This document shows, in pieces, positions 53,367 through 62,726 of a DNA stretch of 64,000 nt. Source of the DNA: JALHNI01 sp044226365 (GTDB lineage Bacteria > Acidobacteriota > Terriglobia > Bryobacterales > Bryobacteraceae); assembly GCA_044226365.1 (NCBI GenBank), contig JBGAHE010000019.1:14468-78467 (forward strand). Reading direction: 5' to 3'. Within the stretch, counting starts at the first letter, position 1. The number at the start of each line of letters is the position of its first letter. The position numbers and the translations under genes were made by a program. The notes under the pieces were generated by a model. The model saw nothing but the letters and a program-made list of their open reading frames with translations, was not told where the DNA came from and searched no databases.

Positions 53367-54458
53367 ATGATTTTCCCCTCCACGCATGAAATGGCCCTCT
53401 TATTGGGTCTACTCGCCTTGTTGTGTGGCGCCCTCTGGACCGCCACTTACAAGATGAGCGGCAATTGGCGCTTTGAGCTCTACTATTTCGATTTCGCCTT
53501 CGGTGCCGTGGTGGCTTCCCTGGTTGCGGGACTTACGTTCGGGTCGATGGGTACCGACCTCAGTTTCTGGGACAACATCTCGCTAACTGCCGGCCGCCGC
53601 GCCATTGCCATCGCCTTTGCTGCCGGCTGTATCTTCAATCTGGCGAATCTGCTGATTCTCGCGGGCTCCTCGATTGGCGGCGTCGCATTGGCGTTCCCTT
53701 CGAGCTTCGCCGTCGCGTTGTTGGTGGAGTCGCTCTGGTCTCTGGTGCAGCAACGCTCGTTCAATTTCGTTTTCCTGGGCATCGGCTGGGCCCTGCTGGC
53801 GATCGTCATCTTACTCTGCATCGCCGCCGCGAAACGAGTGGCGGCGCCTGCGCCGCTAGAGTTAACCGCTACCTCTGAACCGGTGCCCGCCGCCGACCCG
53901 GGTGGCCCGAAGTACTATCGGCGTCGTCGCGAGGAGAAACAGGACGACGGCCAGGTGGTTACCTGGAAGGCGATTATGTTCGCCGTGATTGGCGGCGTCC
54001 TGCTGGGATTCGTCCCGGGAGTCGGGGCGATGGCGCAAGTGCCGGACATTGGGTTAGGCGCTTACGGCTTCGCTTTCATCTTCACGATGGGCATTTTCGT
54101 GTCGACCTTCATCTTCAACCTCTACTTCATGAATCTGCCCGTGCAGGGTCCCGCCGTCCAGTTCTTCCGCTACTTCCAGGGGAGCATCAAGGTGCATTTG
54201 CTGGGGATGGTGGGCGGCATGCTCTTCGCCATCGGCGCCCTGGCCGCGGTGCTCATGGTCTCGGCGCCCCCGAAGGAATTGCCGGGCGAGCTCGCCCAGT
54301 ACCTCTTCACGCGCGGAGCGCCTCTGTTGATTGCCGCGCTCGGGCTCTCCGTCTGGAAAGAGCTGATCTCTTCGCCCACGGCGCGTGGCATGACGGGCAT
54401 CGCCGCCGCCGTCTATCTCGCGGCCGTGGCGCTCATCGGGTCCGCTCCAAAAGTCTAA
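53367..54458 (+). CDS. Ureide-permease-like / DMT-superfamily transporter
   Basis: 363 residues with about ten membrane helices and a cytoplasmic Arg/Lys-rich loop (YYRRRREEKQDDGQ). The start ALLCGALWTATYKMSGNWRFELYYFDFAFG matches the bacterial ureide-permease-type transporters, often labelled 'DMT permease'. The cargo is unknown; a sugar or ureide is plausible. It is divergent from the dehydrogenase cluster by 149 bp. AAGGA lies six bases before the ATG. Confidence 0.78.
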   Translation: MIFPSTHEMALLLGLLALLCGALWTATYKMSGNWRFELYYFDFAFGAVVASLVAGLTFGSMGTDLSFWDNISLTAGRRAIAIAFAAGCIFNLANLLILAGSSIGGVALAFPSSFAVALLVESLWSLVQQRSFNFVFLGIGWALLAIVILLCIAAAKRVAAPAPLELTATSEPVPAADPGGPKYYRRRREEKQDDGQVVTWKAIMFAVIGGVLLGFVPGVGAMAQVPDIGLGAYGFAFIFTMGIFVSTFIFNLYFMNLPVQGPAVQFFRYFQGSIKVHLLGMVGGMLFAIGALAAVLMVSAPPKELPGELAQYLFTRGAPLLIAALGLSVWKELISSPTARGMTGIAAAVYLAAVALIGSAPKV

Positions 54459-54463
54459 TCAAC

Positions 54464-54483
54464 GGGCGGGCCGAAGCCCGCCC
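54464..54483. terminator. Bidirectional GC-rich hairpin
   Basis: GGGCGGGC and GCCCGCCC arms enclose a CGAA loop between two convergent genes. No T-tract follows on either side, so it may act mainly as a transcription barrier or 3' end stabiliser. Confidence 0.6.
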
Positions 54484-54489
54484 CTCGAG

Positions 54490-54846
54490 TTATTCGGCCT
54501 TCTTGGCCGTGACATCCATGCTGCGTTCGCCGAACGAGACCTGCAGCTTCATCTCGCTGCCGGTGACTTTGCCCTTGTACTGCTGGCGAATCTCGTTGCC
54601 GTTGAAGTTCCTCACCACGACCCAGGAAACATCATCTCCAGCAACCTTGCCTTCGGTGATCTCGGCATCGCCGCGCATGCCCGAGACGGTGCCGGTCAGC
54701 TTGTCGCCGTCCGCTTTGAGATTCATCACCATTTCGCGCGTGTCGCCGTTGGGGGTTTGCATCTTCGCGACCCACTTGCCCGATAGGTCGGCCGCAAAGG
54801 ACGCGACGGCAAGGGTCGCCAAGCTGATCAGCAGGCGAAGTTTCAT
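54490..54846 (-). CDS. Small secreted beta-rich protein
   Basis: 118 residues with a signal peptide (LLISLATLAVASFA). The mature part is a run of beta strands beginning DLSGKWVAKMQTPNGDTREMVMNLKADGDKLTGTVSG. This GKW...KxxGdxLtGtV pattern is common in small secreted proteins of Acidobacteria and resembles a lipocalin-like barrel. The function is unknown. It is convergent with the transporter gene. Confidence 0.78.
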   Translation of the reverse strand: MKLRLLISLATLAVASFAADLSGKWVAKMQTPNGDTREMVMNLKADGDKLTGTVSGMRGDAEITEGKVAGDDVSWVVVRNFNGNEIRQQYKGKVTGSEMKLQVSFGERSMDVTAKKAE

Positions 54847-54975
54847 TTGTCTATCTCCTTATGGGTGTGGTCAAACACCCGTGTTCTCCAGGACGGCTTC
54901 CATCCTACGAGGGTTACCAGCATAACTCTCTGTAGATGTGTAAAGAAATGGCTTGAGGTGTGCCATCGTGGAGAG

Positions 54976-55860
54976 ATGAAACAGTACTGGGTTGGAGTGC
55001 TGCTGGTTTCGACGGCTTGGGCGGAGATCGACGCCCGAGTTGAGCATGGCTTCGCCGACTCCGGCGGGGTCAAGATTCACTACGCGGCGCTGGGACCGAA
55101 GGCTGGCCCCGTGGTCGTAATGGTCCACGGCTTCCCCGACTTCTGGTACACCTGGCGCGCCCAGATGGAAGCCCTCTCCGGCGCTGGCTTTCGCGCCGTC
55201 GCGATGGACCTAAGCGGCTACAATCTGAGCGGCCAGCCGGCCGACCCCGCCGCCTACGACATGCGTCTCCTGGTCGGCGACGTCGTCGCCGTGATCCGCG
55301 CGCAAGGCTCCTCGCCGGCCATCCTGATGGCGCACGACTGGGGTGGCGCCATCGCCTGGCAGGTGGCCTTCAACGTGCCCCAGGTCGTCTCGAAGCTCAT
55401 CATCGTCAACCTGCCGCATCCTCGTGGCCTGTCGCGCGAACTGGCCAACAACCCCGAGCAACAGAAGGCCAGCGAATACGCACGGCGCTTTCAGCAACCG
55501 GACTCGCACGAGAAACTGACGCCTGAGGCCCTTGCCCGCTGGGTGCGCGATCCCGAAGCCCGCAAGAAGTACGTTGAAGCCTTCTCCCGCTCGAGCTTGG
55601 ACGGGATGATGAACTACTACCGCCGCAACTATCCGCGTGAGCCCTATCGCGAAGTTGCCGGTCCGCTCGTAAAGCCCCAATGCCCGGTGCTGCAGATCCA
55701 CGGCTTGAAGGACACCGCGCTGTTGCCCGGCGCTCTGGCCGGCACGTGGGATTGGGTGGACGATTGGACGCTGGTAACGATCCCGGAAGCCAGCCACTTC
55801 GCGCAGCAGGATGCCCCCGACAAGGTGAATCGGGCCGTGCTCAGTTGGCTGAAGCGATAG
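54976..55860 (+). CDS. Alpha/beta hydrolase, epoxide-hydrolase-like
   Basis: 294 residues. The oxyanion motif is HGFPDFW (51-57), the nucleophile aspartate is D121 in AHDWGG, and the histidine is in EASHFAQQD. Together these mark the epoxide hydrolase/haloalkane-dehalogenase branch, and HGFPDFW favours epoxide hydrolase. A hydrophobic N-terminus (YWVGVLLVSTAWA) suggests export. ATG 54976 is preferred to the earlier in-frame ATG for this reason. Substrate is unknown. Confidence 0.85.
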   Translation: MKQYWVGVLLVSTAWAEIDARVEHGFADSGGVKIHYAALGPKAGPVVVMVHGFPDFWYTWRAQMEALSGAGFRAVAMDLSGYNLSGQPADPAAYDMRLLVGDVVAVIRAQGSSPAILMAHDWGGAIAWQVAFNVPQVVSKLIIVNLPHPRGLSRELANNPEQQKASEYARRFQQPDSHEKLTPEALARWVRDPEARKKYVEAFSRSSLDGMMNYYRRNYPREPYREVAGPLVKPQCPVLQIHGLKDTALLPGALAGTWDWVDDWTLVTIPEASHFAQQDAPDKVNRAVLSWLKR

Positions 55861-55865
55861 CGGGC

Positions 55866-58028
55866 CTAGAACCGCAGCAGACGCGAACCTTCCTGCACCA
55901 GGTCTTCTACCTGCGGCAGGATGGCGTCTTCGAGCGACGGATGATAGGCGACCCAGGTGTCCTTGGCGGCCACCCGGCCCACCGGCGCGTCCAGGTCCGT
56001 GAAGAGTTCGTCGGCAATGCGGGCGGCAATCTCCGCGCCGAAGCCCCAGCTCTTGGTATCTTCGTGAGCCACCAGCACCCGGCTCGTTTTGCGGACGGAT
56101 TCGGCGATCGCCGTCCAGTCATAGGGTGAAAGCGACCGCAGGTCGATCACCTCCACCGTGCGCCCGGGGAACTCGGCTTCCAGCCGCTGCGCGGCCTGCA
56201 GGCTCTTCTGCACCAGCGCTCCGTAGGTGAGAATCGTCAGTGAGTCGCCGGCCTTCATCAGCCGCGCCTTGCCAAACGGAATCGTATAGTCGGGCCCGGG
56301 ATGGGGCGCTCGGTTATACGGCTCGCGATAGAGCTTCTTATGCTCGAGGAACAACACCGGGTCGTCGCAGCGAATCGCCGTGCGGAGCAGCCCGCAGGCA
56401 TCGAGCGAATTGGACGGCATCACCACCCGCAGACCCGGAATGTGCGTAAAGATGCTCTCGCCGTTCTGGCTGTGATACACGGCGCCGCCGGTCAGGTAGC
56501 CACCTGTCGCCACGCGGATCACCACCGGGCAGCTGAAGCCGCCGTAGGACCGCCAGCGGATCGTGGCGAGTTCGTCGCGAATCTGCATCATGGCGGGCCA
56601 GATGTAGTCGAAGAACTGAATCTCGGTAATGGGCTTCAGACCACGCGTCGCCAGGCCAATCGCCCGGCCCATGATTCCCGCTTCCGCCAGTGTCGTGTTG
56701 AAGCAGCGATCGCTGCCAAACACGCGCTGCAAGCCGAGCGTCGCCTTGAACACGCCGCCTTTGCCCTTCACCGTCGAAAGATTCTCTTCGCGGCTGCAAT
56801 CGGCGACGTCTTCGCCAAAAACCAGCACCCGCGAATCACGGCGCATTTCCTCGTGCAGCGTCAGGTTGATCTCGTCGACCATGGTCCGCGGTTCGCCCGA
56901 GAACACAGGTTCCGCTTCGAACTGCGCGCCGGTGGGGTCCACCGTTTCCGAATACAGATGACGCAGGATCGTGTCGGTCGCCGGCGGCGGCTCAGCCTGA
57001 GCCCGGCGGCTGGTCTCGTCGAATTCCTGAAACAGCTTCGCGCTTAGCCGATCCAGCTCTTCCCGCGTCGCCAGACCTTCGCTCACCAGATAGTCCGCCA
57101 TGCGCGGCAGCGGATCGCGGGCGGACTCGTCGGCGCGCTCCTCGGCACTCTTGTAGAGCCGATCGTCGTCCGAAAGCGAATGCGAGTAAGGCCGCGTCAC
57201 CGTCGCGTGGACCAGCGCCGGACCATTGCCCTGGCGCACCCACGCCGCGGCGGTGCTCATCGCCTCGTAGCTCGCCACGAAGTCGCAACCGTCCACTTCC
57301 AGCAGCAGCAGATTCGGGAAGCTCTCCAGCAGCTTGCTGATCTTGCCGCCGGGCGTTTGCCGTTCCACGGGCACCGAAATTGCCCAGCCGTTGTCTTCCA
57401 CCAGGTAAAGCACGGGCAGCTTGTCGAGCGTCGCGATGTTGATCGATTCCCAGAACTCGCCTTCGCTCGTCGCGCCGTCGCCGGTGCACACCAGCGTCAC
57501 TTCATCCGTGCCGGCCAATTTCGACGCATGGGCGCAGCCGATCGCCTGCAGGAACTGCGTGCCGGTGGGCGACGAGCCGGTGACGATGTGCTTCGCCGGA
57601 TCGGACCAGTGCGAGGGCATCTGACGTCCGCCGGAGGCCGTGTCGCGCGCCGCGCCCACGCCTTGCAGAAACATCTCCTCCGCCGTCACGCCCAGCGCCA
57701 GGCACAGAGCGCGATCCCGGTAGTAGGGGTAAAACCAATCATGGCCAGCCTGCAGCGCCATGCCCGCGGCCGTTTGCGCCGCTTCGTGACCCGCCGCGCT
57801 CACCTGGAAATAGATCTTGTTCTGCCGCTTCATCAGAATCTCGCGATCATCGATCAAGCGAGAGCTCAGCATGTGGCGGTAGGCGGTGAGCAGTTGTTCG
57901 GAGGTGAGCGTCGAAGCCCGGAGGTCCGCCTCCGTTTCGACACCCGCCATGGGGGCGTTCTTCGCAGATGCGGATCCGCGCTTGGTGCGGGTGAGAGCTG
58001 GCTGGGCCGCAATCGAGGATGAACGCAT
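55866..58028 (-). CDS. Fused 2-oxoacid dehydrogenase E1 (alpha-beta)
   Basis: 720 residues joining both E1 subunits. The alpha half (about 35-345) has the thiamine-diphosphate motif GDGATSEGEFWESINIATLDKLPVLYLVEDN. The beta half (about 385-720) has VLVFGEDVADCSREEN, the ATRGLKPITEIQFFDYIWPA block and VAHEDTKSWGFGAEIAA. The full set resembles branched-chain 2-oxoacid (or pyruvate) dehydrogenase E1. E2 and E3 are not in this window. It is divergent from citrate synthase, which uses acetyl-CoA or propionyl-CoA, by 131 bp. Confidence 0.92.
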   Translation of the reverse strand: MRSSSIAAQPALTRTKRGSASAKNAPMAGVETEADLRASTLTSEQLLTAYRHMLSSRLIDDREILMKRQNKIYFQVSAAGHEAAQTAAGMALQAGHDWFYPYYRDRALCLALGVTAEEMFLQGVGAARDTASGGRQMPSHWSDPAKHIVTGSSPTGTQFLQAIGCAHASKLAGTDEVTLVCTGDGATSEGEFWESINIATLDKLPVLYLVEDNGWAISVPVERQTPGGKISKLLESFPNLLLLEVDGCDFVASYEAMSTAAAWVRQGNGPALVHATVTRPYSHSLSDDDRLYKSAEERADESARDPLPRMADYLVSEGLATREELDRLSAKLFQEFDETSRRAQAEPPPATDTILRHLYSETVDPTGAQFEAEPVFSGEPRTMVDEINLTLHEEMRRDSRVLVFGEDVADCSREENLSTVKGKGGVFKATLGLQRVFGSDRCFNTTLAEAGIMGRAIGLATRGLKPITEIQFFDYIWPAMMQIRDELATIRWRSYGGFSCPVVIRVATGGYLTGGAVYHSQNGESIFTHIPGLRVVMPSNSLDACGLLRTAIRCDDPVLFLEHKKLYREPYNRAPHPGPDYTIPFGKARLMKAGDSLTILTYGALVQKSLQAAQRLEAEFPGRTVEVIDLRSLSPYDWTAIAESVRKTSRVLVAHEDTKSWGFGAEIAARIADELFTDLDAPVGRVAAKDTWVAYHPSLEDAILPQVEDLVQEGSRLLRF

Positions 58029-58159
58029 AGGACGGGCTCTCCAGTTATCTTAGCTTAGGGCCGGCGAAGCAAGCCATCGCCACGGCATTTTTGCATGTAA
58101 AGATGCGAAGCTTTCCGAGGCCGTCCGGTCTTCTGATAGAGTCTCAAATAGGTATACGA

Positions 58160-59284
58160 ATGGCTACTGTGTCCGGCGCGGGTTTAGAAGGCATCATTGC
58201 CGCAGATTCTGAGATTTGTTATATCGATGGCGATGAGGGCGTCCTAGCCTATTACGGCTACTCGATCAATACGTTGGCGGAGAACGCCACGTTCGAAGAA
58301 GTGATTTTCCTCCTTTGGCATGGTCGCTTGCCGAAGGCCGAAGAACTGGCTGAACTGAAGAAGCAGTTGGTGGCGCATCGCGAACTCCCTGAAGGCGTCG
58401 CCGCTTTCCTGGCGACGGTGCCCCAAGGCAAACCGATGCACGTGCTCCGCACAGCCGTGTCGATGCTCGGCATCAGCGATCCCCAAGCCGACGAAATGAC
58501 GCCCGAAGCCAATCTGCTGAAGGCGACCAAGCTCATGGCCAAAACGGCCACCATCGTCACGAGCTTCAACCGTCTGCGCAAGGGCGAGCCGGTGATCGCC
58601 AGCGATCCGTCCCTTGGCTTTGCCGCGAATTTCCTTTACACCTTGACCGGCAATCGTCCCGATGCGGTGATGGAAAAGGCGTTCGACATTGCCTTGACCC
58701 TCCACGCCGACCACGAATTGAACGCGTCCACCTTTGCGAGCCGCGTGACCGCCGCTACGCTCTCCGACATCTACTCCGCTGCCACCGCCGGCATCTGCGC
58801 CCTCAAAGGACCGCTCCACGGCGGTGCCAACGAAGATGTGATCAAGTACCTGCTCGCCACCGGCACCAAAGAAAAGGCGCTCGAGTGGGTGAAGGATCGC
58901 CTCGCGAATAAACAAAAGGTCGCCGGGTTCGGCCATCGCGTCTACAAGACCATCGACCCCCGCGCGATTCACTTGGCTCGCCTGTCCAAAGAGATCGGCG
59001 AACGCACCGGTCATGTGGACCTCTACGAGACCTCCACCGCCATCGCCGATTACATCAAAAACGCGAAGAATCTGAACGCCAACGTCGATTTCTTCTCGGC
59101 TTCCACCTACTATTCGCTCGGCATTCCGGCCGACCTCTTCACGCCGATCTTCGCCGTCAGCCGCATGTCGGGCTGGACCGCCCATACGCTGGAGCAGTAC
59201 CGGAACAACCGCCTGATCCGTCCGCGCGCCGACTACAAGGGCAAGGAAGTCGGCCAGCCCTGGATCCCCATCGAGCAGCGTTAG
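58160..59284 (+). CDS. Citrate (or 2-methylcitrate) synthase
   Basis: 374 residues, the length of the short citrate synthases of Gram-positive bacteria and archaea. Catalytic histidines are in GPLHGGANEDV and GFGHRVYK, and the aspartate is in VDFFSASTYYSLGIP. It condenses oxaloacetate with acetyl-CoA; the sequence does not exclude propionyl-CoA, which would make it a methylcitrate synthase. ATG 58160 is supported by an AGG upstream and by the usual family N-terminus; the frame is open 23 codons further. Confidence 0.92.
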   Translation: MATVSGAGLEGIIAADSEICYIDGDEGVLAYYGYSINTLAENATFEEVIFLLWHGRLPKAEELAELKKQLVAHRELPEGVAAFLATVPQGKPMHVLRTAVSMLGISDPQADEMTPEANLLKATKLMAKTATIVTSFNRLRKGEPVIASDPSLGFAANFLYTLTGNRPDAVMEKAFDIALTLHADHELNASTFASRVTAATLSDIYSAATAGICALKGPLHGGANEDVIKYLLATGTKEKALEWVKDRLANKQKVAGFGHRVYKTIDPRAIHLARLSKEIGERTGHVDLYETSTAIADYIKNAKNLNANVDFFSASTYYSLGIPADLFTPIFAVSRMSGWTAHTLEQYRNNRLIRPRADYKGKEVGQPWIPIEQR

Positions 59285-59310
59285 CGGCCTGACGGTTATC
59301 CTGTAGGTTC

Positions 59311-60591
59311 ATGCACGACCTCGGATACTTCCGTTCCCATCTTGATGCGGTTCTCGACCGGCTCGCGACGCGCGGGTTCTCGATGGACCGCGACCTGTTT
59401 CGCGATCTCGACACGCGCCGCCGTGCCGCTGTGACGGAGACCGAAACTCTGCGCGCCAAACTGAACGCCGAGAGCCAGGAAATCGGCAAGCTCAAGAAGG
59501 CTGGCGGCGATACCACCCTGCTCCAGGAAAACGTTCGCGCCGCCAAGGAACGCATTGCCTTGCTTGAGGAAACCGTCAAGACGCTGGACGACGAGTTCCG
59601 CGGCATCCTGCAGGGCATTCCGAATGTGCCGCATGAATCCGTGCCGTTAGGCAAGGACGAACACGACAACGTCGAGGTGCGGCGCGAAGGCATCATCCCC
59701 ACCTTCAGCTTCCCGGCGCAACCGCATTGGGACTTGGGCCCCGCTTTGGGCATTCTCGATCTCGAACGGGCTACCAAAGTCACCGGTGCGCGTTTCGCCG
59801 TCTACTGGGGGCTCGGCGCCCGGCTTGAACGCGCGCTGGTCAGCTTTATGCTCGACGTCCACACCCGCGAGCACGGCTACACCGAGGTGCTGCCCCCGTT
59901 CCTGGTGAACTCCGCCAGCCTCTTCGGCACCGGACAGCTGCCCAAGTTCGCCGGCGACTTGTTCAAGTGCGAAAACACCGACTTCTGGCTCGCCCCGACG
60001 GCCGAAGTGCCCGTCACCAATCTCTATCGCGACGAGACGCTCGACGGCGATCTGCTGCCCGTGAAGCTCTGCGCCTACACGCCCTGCTTCCGCAGCGAAG
60101 CCGGCAGCCACGGCCGCGACGTCCGCGGCATCATCCGCCAGCACCAGTTTCAGAAGGTGGAACTGGTGAAGTTCGCCCGGCCGGAGCAGAGCCAGGCCGA
60201 ACTCGACGCGCTCACCAACGACGCGGAGAACATTCTGCGCAAACTCGGCCTGCCCTTTCGCACGGTCGTGCTGTGCACCGGCGATATGGGCTTCTCCTCC
60301 ACCAAGACCTTCGACATCGAAGTCTGGCTGCCTGGACAGAATGCCTACAAGGAAATCTCCTCTTGCTCGAGCTTCGACGCCTTCCAGGCTCGCCGCGCGG
60401 GTATTCGCATGCGCGCCGGCAAGAAGAACGAGTTCCTGCACACCCTCAACGGCAGCGGCTTGGCCGTCGGCCGCACCTGGGTGGCGATCATCGAGAACTA
60501 TCAGCAGGCCGACGGCACCGTTGTTGTGCCGGAGGTCCTCCGGCCCTATCTGCAGGCCGAGGTGATCACCAAGCGCGGCGACCTCGCCTAG
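59311..60591 (+). CDS. serS: Seryl-tRNA synthetase
   Basis: 426 residues. An N-terminal tRNA-binding coiled coil (about 25-100) is followed by the class II core. Motif 2 is FRSEAGSHGRDVRGIIRQHQF, and motif 3 is in NGSGLAVGRTWVAIIENYQ. Serine-site residues lie in FWLAPTAEVPVTN. It charges tRNA-Ser in the cytoplasm. Length and motifs are normal. It ends six bases before the response regulator stop. Confidence 0.96.
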   Translation: MHDLGYFRSHLDAVLDRLATRGFSMDRDLFRDLDTRRRAAVTETETLRAKLNAESQEIGKLKKAGGDTTLLQENVRAAKERIALLEETVKTLDDEFRGILQGIPNVPHESVPLGKDEHDNVEVRREGIIPTFSFPAQPHWDLGPALGILDLERATKVTGARFAVYWGLGARLERALVSFMLDVHTREHGYTEVLPPFLVNSASLFGTGQLPKFAGDLFKCENTDFWLAPTAEVPVTNLYRDETLDGDLLPVKLCAYTPCFRSEAGSHGRDVRGIIRQHQFQKVELVKFARPEQSQAELDALTNDAENILRKLGLPFRTVVLCTGDMGFSSTKTFDIEVWLPGQNAYKEISSCSSFDAFQARRAGIRMRAGKKNEFLHTLNGSGLAVGRTWVAIIENYQQADGTVVVPEVLRPYLQAEVITKRGDLA

Positions 60592-60597
60592 CGCTGC

Positions 60598-61248
60598 CTA
60601 ATGAATCAGGCCATTGCGCAGCGCGAAGCGGACCACATCGCCCGCGCTGTGCAGATTCAGTTTTTCCATGATGCGGCCCCGGTGCGACTCCACGGTGTAG
60701 ACGCTCAGCGTCAGAATCGTGGCGATCTCCTTGTTTGTCTTGCCCTCGGCGATCAACTGCAGCACTTCGCGCTCGCGTGAGGTGAGCAGGTCGATCGGAT
60801 TCGAGACGTGCTTGCGATAGTCGTCGAGCACCGCATCGGCCACCGCCGGGCTCAGGTAGCCTTCGCCCTGGGCAATTGCGCGGACTGCCCCGATCAGCGC
60901 GTCATCATCGGCATCTTTCACCAGATAGCCGCGCGCGCCGGCTCGCAGGATCTCGCGAACATAGACGGCGTCGCGATGCATGCTCAACGCCAGAACGCGC
61001 GTCCGCGGGCAAAGCTCCGAGATGCGCCGCGTGCCTTCGATGCCGCTCAACTCGGGCATCGAAACATCCATCACCACGATGTCCGGCTGCAGCGACTGGG
61101 CGAGTTCCACCGCCTCCCGACCGTTCATCGCCTCGCCGATCACCTCCATGTCCGGCTGCGATGCGAGAATCATGCGAAACCCCCGCCGCACCACCGCATG
61201 GTCGTCAGCTAATAAGATGCGGATGGTTGTTCGCGTCGTGTTTGCCAT
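60598..61248 (-). CDS. NarL/FixJ-type response regulator
   Basis: 216 residues. The receiver domain has acidic residues in LLADDH, phospho-acceptor D61 (IVVMDVSMPE) and the lysine in GYLVKDAD. The LuxR-type helix-turn-helix follows (LTSREREVLQLIAEGKTNKEIATILTLSVYTVESHRGRIMEKL). ATG 61248 is preferred; a GTG at 61260 adds four residues. It overlaps the 3' end of its kinase gene by 44 bases, so they form one operon. Targets are unknown. Confidence 0.92.
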   Translation of the reverse strand: MANTTRTTIRILLADDHAVVRRGFRMILASQPDMEVIGEAMNGREAVELAQSLQPDIVVMDVSMPELSGIEGTRRISELCPRTRVLALSMHRDAVYVREILRAGARGYLVKDADDDALIGAVRAIAQGEGYLSPAVADAVLDDYRKHVSNPIDLLTSREREVLQLIAEGKTNKEIATILTLSVYTVESHRGRIMEKLNLHSAGDVVRFALRNGLIH

Positions 61249-62209
61249 GATCTTGCTCACTCGCTTTCTGCACGGGCGCTTCCACCCGCAAACGCAGGCC
61301 GCCGTTCTCTCGATTTTCCGTGGTCAGTTCGCCGCCGATCCGGCGGGCGCGAGCGCGCATGCCCACCATGCCAATGCTGCTCGACGCCTGGTTCATCCGC
61401 GGGCCCTCAGGGATGCCGCGCCCGTTGTCCTCAATCGTCAGCACCACGCGTAGACCGGCAATGTTGAAGGAGAGCCACGCTTTCTGCGCCTGGGAATGGC
61501 GCGCGATGTTGGTCAGCGCCTCCTGGGCGATACGGAACAGATGCGTCTCCAACTCGTCGCTCAAGCGGAACGTGCTCTGCGACTGGTACACCACCTCGAT
61601 TCCCGTCCGCTGGGTGAATCGCGCGGCGAGCCAGCGGAGGCCCGCATCCAGGCCGAAGTCGTCGAGAATCACGGGCCGCAGCAACTGCGAGAGCTCGCGC
61701 ACCCCTTCCAGCACCTCGTCCAGCACCTGAACGCATTCCGCCCGCCGCGCCTCGTACTCGTTGACGTCGAGCCGCTTCATCATGCTCTTCAATCCCGTCA
61801 GCGACTGCCCGAGTTCGTCGTGCATTTCGTGCGAGAACCGCCGGGCCACCACTTCCTGATCCTGCAGCATGTTCCACGACACGCGATCCAGCTCCAGCGT
61901 TTGCCAGGCCAGCTTCTCGAATGCCCGCTTCGTGGTCCACACTGTCAGGCCCGCGCAGCCCAGCGCCAACAGGAGACAAATGCCCAGCAATTCCTCGAGC
62001 TCGTCCAGCAATTCCTGGCTCTGCGACTCAATCCGTGATTCGAGCTCCGCACCCCGGCCGGAACTGACAAAGTGTCCCCGTACCAGTTCTTGTGCATTCG
62101 TATGAATCGATTTCGAACCCTGATACCCGACAAACGCCGCCGCCACCACCAGCATGACGACGAGCGTGAAGCCAAGCGTGAGAATGCGGATCAGATTGCG
62201 TGGGGACAT
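61205..62209 (-). CDS. Membrane sensor histidine kinase (HisKA_3)
   Basis: 334 residues. Two transmembrane helices (about 8-28 and 75-92) frame a short extracytoplasmic segment of about 45 residues. The dimerisation/phosphotransfer motif is RFSHEMHDELGQSL with H130 as the likely phospho-acceptor. The ATPase domain carries HLFRIAQEALTNIARHSQA and EDNGRGIP. It pairs with the LuxR-type regulator that overlaps its end. The input is unknown. Confidence 0.9.
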   Translation of the reverse strand: MSPRNLIRILTLGFTLVVMLVVAAAFVGYQGSKSIHTNAQELVRGHFVSSGRGAELESRIESQSQELLDELEELLGICLLLALGCAGLTVWTTKRAFEKLAWQTLELDRVSWNMLQDQEVVARRFSHEMHDELGQSLTGLKSMMKRLDVNEYEARRAECVQVLDEVLEGVRELSQLLRPVILDDFGLDAGLRWLAARFTQRTGIEVVYQSQSTFRLSDELETHLFRIAQEALTNIARHSQAQKAWLSFNIAGLRVVLTIEDNGRGIPEGPRMNQASSSIGMVGMRARARRIGGELTTENRENGGLRLRVEAPVQKASEQDHGKHDANNHPHLIS

Positions 62210-62243
62210 GAATCGCGGACCAGAACTAGATCCAGTTTAGCGG

Positions 62244-62726
62244 TCAGGCTGCCAGGCGCGAGGTGAGGATCCACCGCAGCACCCCATGCGGCACGGGTCC
62301 GAAGCCGTCGAAGTCGATGCGCACTAGCATCCCTTTGCGGTAATCGAGGCGCAGGGCGGGGCATTGCAGCAGGTAGGCGGCCAGTTGGCTGCACAGCGGC
62401 TCGTGGCTCGCCAGCAGGACGCTGTCTTCGGCGCGGTGGAGGCGCAATTCGTCCCACACCTCATCGGGACGGCCCATAGGCACCAGCACATCGGTCAGCA
62501 GCGTCGTCCGTTTGCCTGGCAGAATCTCATCGGCGATTGCGGCGGTCTGCTTGGCGCGCAGAAAGGGGCTGGAAAGAATCAGGCTGGGGCTCACCCCGGC
62601 CGCCGCCGCGCGCTTCAACGTCTGACGAAGCCGCTTCTCGCCCTCGGGGACCAGGGCGCGCAGATGGTCGGGTTGATTGGGTTGGCCGCCTTCAGCGATG
62701 CCGTGGCGGAGCAGATAGAGTTCCAT
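62244..62726 (-). CDS. sixA: SixA-like phosphohistidine phosphatase
   Basis: 160 residues, histidine-phosphatase superfamily. The catalytic RHG motif is LLRHGIAE (H8) and the second histidine lies in LLASHEPL. SixA-type enzymes remove phosphate from phosphohistidine on signalling or PTS proteins, which would fit its place beside a histidine-kinase operon. Its start codon overlaps that of the divergent gene (CATG), leaving no room for a separate promoter unless the neighbour starts later. Confidence 0.87.
   Translation of the reverse strand: MELYLLRHGIAEGGQPNQPDHLRALVPEGEKRLRQTLKRAAAAGVSPSLILSSPFLRAKQTAAIADEILPGKRTTLLTDVLVPMGRPDEVWDELRLHRAEDSVLLASHEPLCSQLAAYLLQCPALRLDYRKGMLVRIDFDGFGPVPHGVLRWILTSRLAA

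Noticed and set aside
54949..54965. Sigma-54 promoter before the epoxide-hydrolase-like gene
   Set aside because: GG-N10-GC spacing is right, but TGGCTT and GTGC depart from consensus at three core bases and the start would leave no leader.
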